Below are positions 63,721-64,000 of a stretch of 64,000 nt of DNA, one piece after another. Position 1 is the stretch's first letter. Every line of letters starts with the position of its first letter. Position numbers and translations under genes: made by a program. Source of the DNA: an uncultured Parabacteroides sp. (GTDB taxonomy: Bacteria; Bacteroidota; Bacteroidia; Bacteroidales; Tannerellaceae); the NCBI GenBank assembly GCA_910577325.1, contig CAJTMR010000012.1:34426-98425 (forward strand), in the 5' to 3' direction. The notes under the pieces were generated by a model that was not told the origin of the DNA, did no database searches, and was given only the letters and a program-made list of their open reading frames with translations.

Positions 63721-64000
63721 TTATGGCTTACCTAGTTTATCGGCTTCCTTTCTCAACAGCTCGGCTTGTTCATTGAGTAGCCTTGCACGCTCCAACGCTT
63801 CCGCCTGCTTCCTGCTGCGATACTCAAAATCTATCACAGAATCGGTTAGACTTTGGATAAAACCGTTATCCCTCTGCCAATTGAATTTGGTTTCCAGTAT
63901 ATCAAAGACTTCCCCGTCTGCCTGTCCTTGCATCAGCAAATAGCGGTATTTCATATCGTTGTCCTGCAACTGCTGCATACGTTCAGCCAAACGGACATTC
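63721..64000 (-). CDS. Unidentified protein, 5' end outside window
   Basis: The frame is open to the window edge (NVRLAERMQQLQDND...), so the start lies beyond 64000. The visible 92 residues are helical, with KFNWQRDNGFIQSLTDSVID and a charged coiled-coil end (RSRKQAEALERARLLNEQAE). I do not recognise a family. An internal TTG at 63990 is not needed as a start. Confidence 0.6.
   Translation of the reverse strand, partial: NVRLAERMQQLQDNDMKYRYLLMQGQADGEVFDILETKFNWQRDNGFIQSLTDSVIDFEYRSRKQAEALERARLLNEQAELLRKEADKLGKP

Noticed and set aside
1..64000. CRISPR arrays, rRNA and tRNA genes
   Set aside because: No regularly spaced repeat array with unique spacers and no convincing tRNA or rRNA sequence was seen by eye; the 22-bp repeats at 11005 are contiguous and lack spacers.

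Overview
The window looks like chromosome of a gut Bacteroidales bacterium (Bacteroides/Parabacteroides group; the genus is inference). The signs are the TAnnTTTG promoter boxes with an upstream TTTG, lipoproteins with short Cys lipoboxes, long-form HisG, fused HisB, and a Bacteroidetes-type conjugation cluster (traG to traQ). About 39 kb of chromosome is followed by an integrated conjugative element that runs from about 39.1 kb towards the right edge.

Chromosomal part. 1-6.2 kb: a partial Nudix hydrolase, a three-gene surface O-acylation cassette (two SGNH proteins plus an MBOAT membrane acyltransferase), a TlpA-like lipoprotein and a GtrA-like protein. 6.2-16.1 kb: an L-rhamnose locus, with an AraC-type regulator divergent from kinase-isomerase-symporter-aldolase and then two exported GH78-type alpha-L-rhamnosidases. 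The rhamnosidases release rhamnose, RhaT imports it, and RhaA, RhaB and RhaD convert it to dihydroxyacetone phosphate and lactaldehyde. 16.2-22.7 kb: an ADP-forming acyl-CoA synthetase, pyruvate phosphate dikinase and an MscS channel. 22.8-28 kb: a palindromic MITE-like element, an AraC regulator, a run of gene fragments (zinc-ribbon, DJ-1, GNAT and M16 peptidase pieces) and small orphan genes. 28-39 kb: an M1 peptidase lipoprotein, hisGDCB behind a clear histidine leader-peptide attenuator, a lipoprotein, a GH43 hydrolase, EngB and a sodium:solute symporter.

Mobile part. It begins with a tyrosine integrase whose first catalytic Arg is replaced, as in IntDOT, then two helix-turn-helix (excisionase-like) genes, a phosphoribosyltransferase-domain protein, a tandem lipoprotein duplication, ArdC, a SLOG-family protein, a ParB-like protein, an AT-rich orphan membrane gene (possible cargo) and the tra operon on the minus strand in the order traG(broken)-H-I-J-K-L-M-N-O-(orphan)-Q. 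TraG is cut off immediately upstream of its Walker A motif at about 61.65 kb. The AT-rich DNA beyond (a protein with two TonB C-terminal-like domains, a small membrane protein and a partial gene) appears to be a different segment, so as seen here the transfer system is incomplete.

The best new observations are the His attenuator, the recurrent GNRA-loop hairpins with a compensatory base change between mobile-element genes, the palindromic MITE and its internally deleted relative, the 22-bp repeat array between rhaT and rhaD, the decapitated traG, and the AT-rich 748-residue membrane protein.
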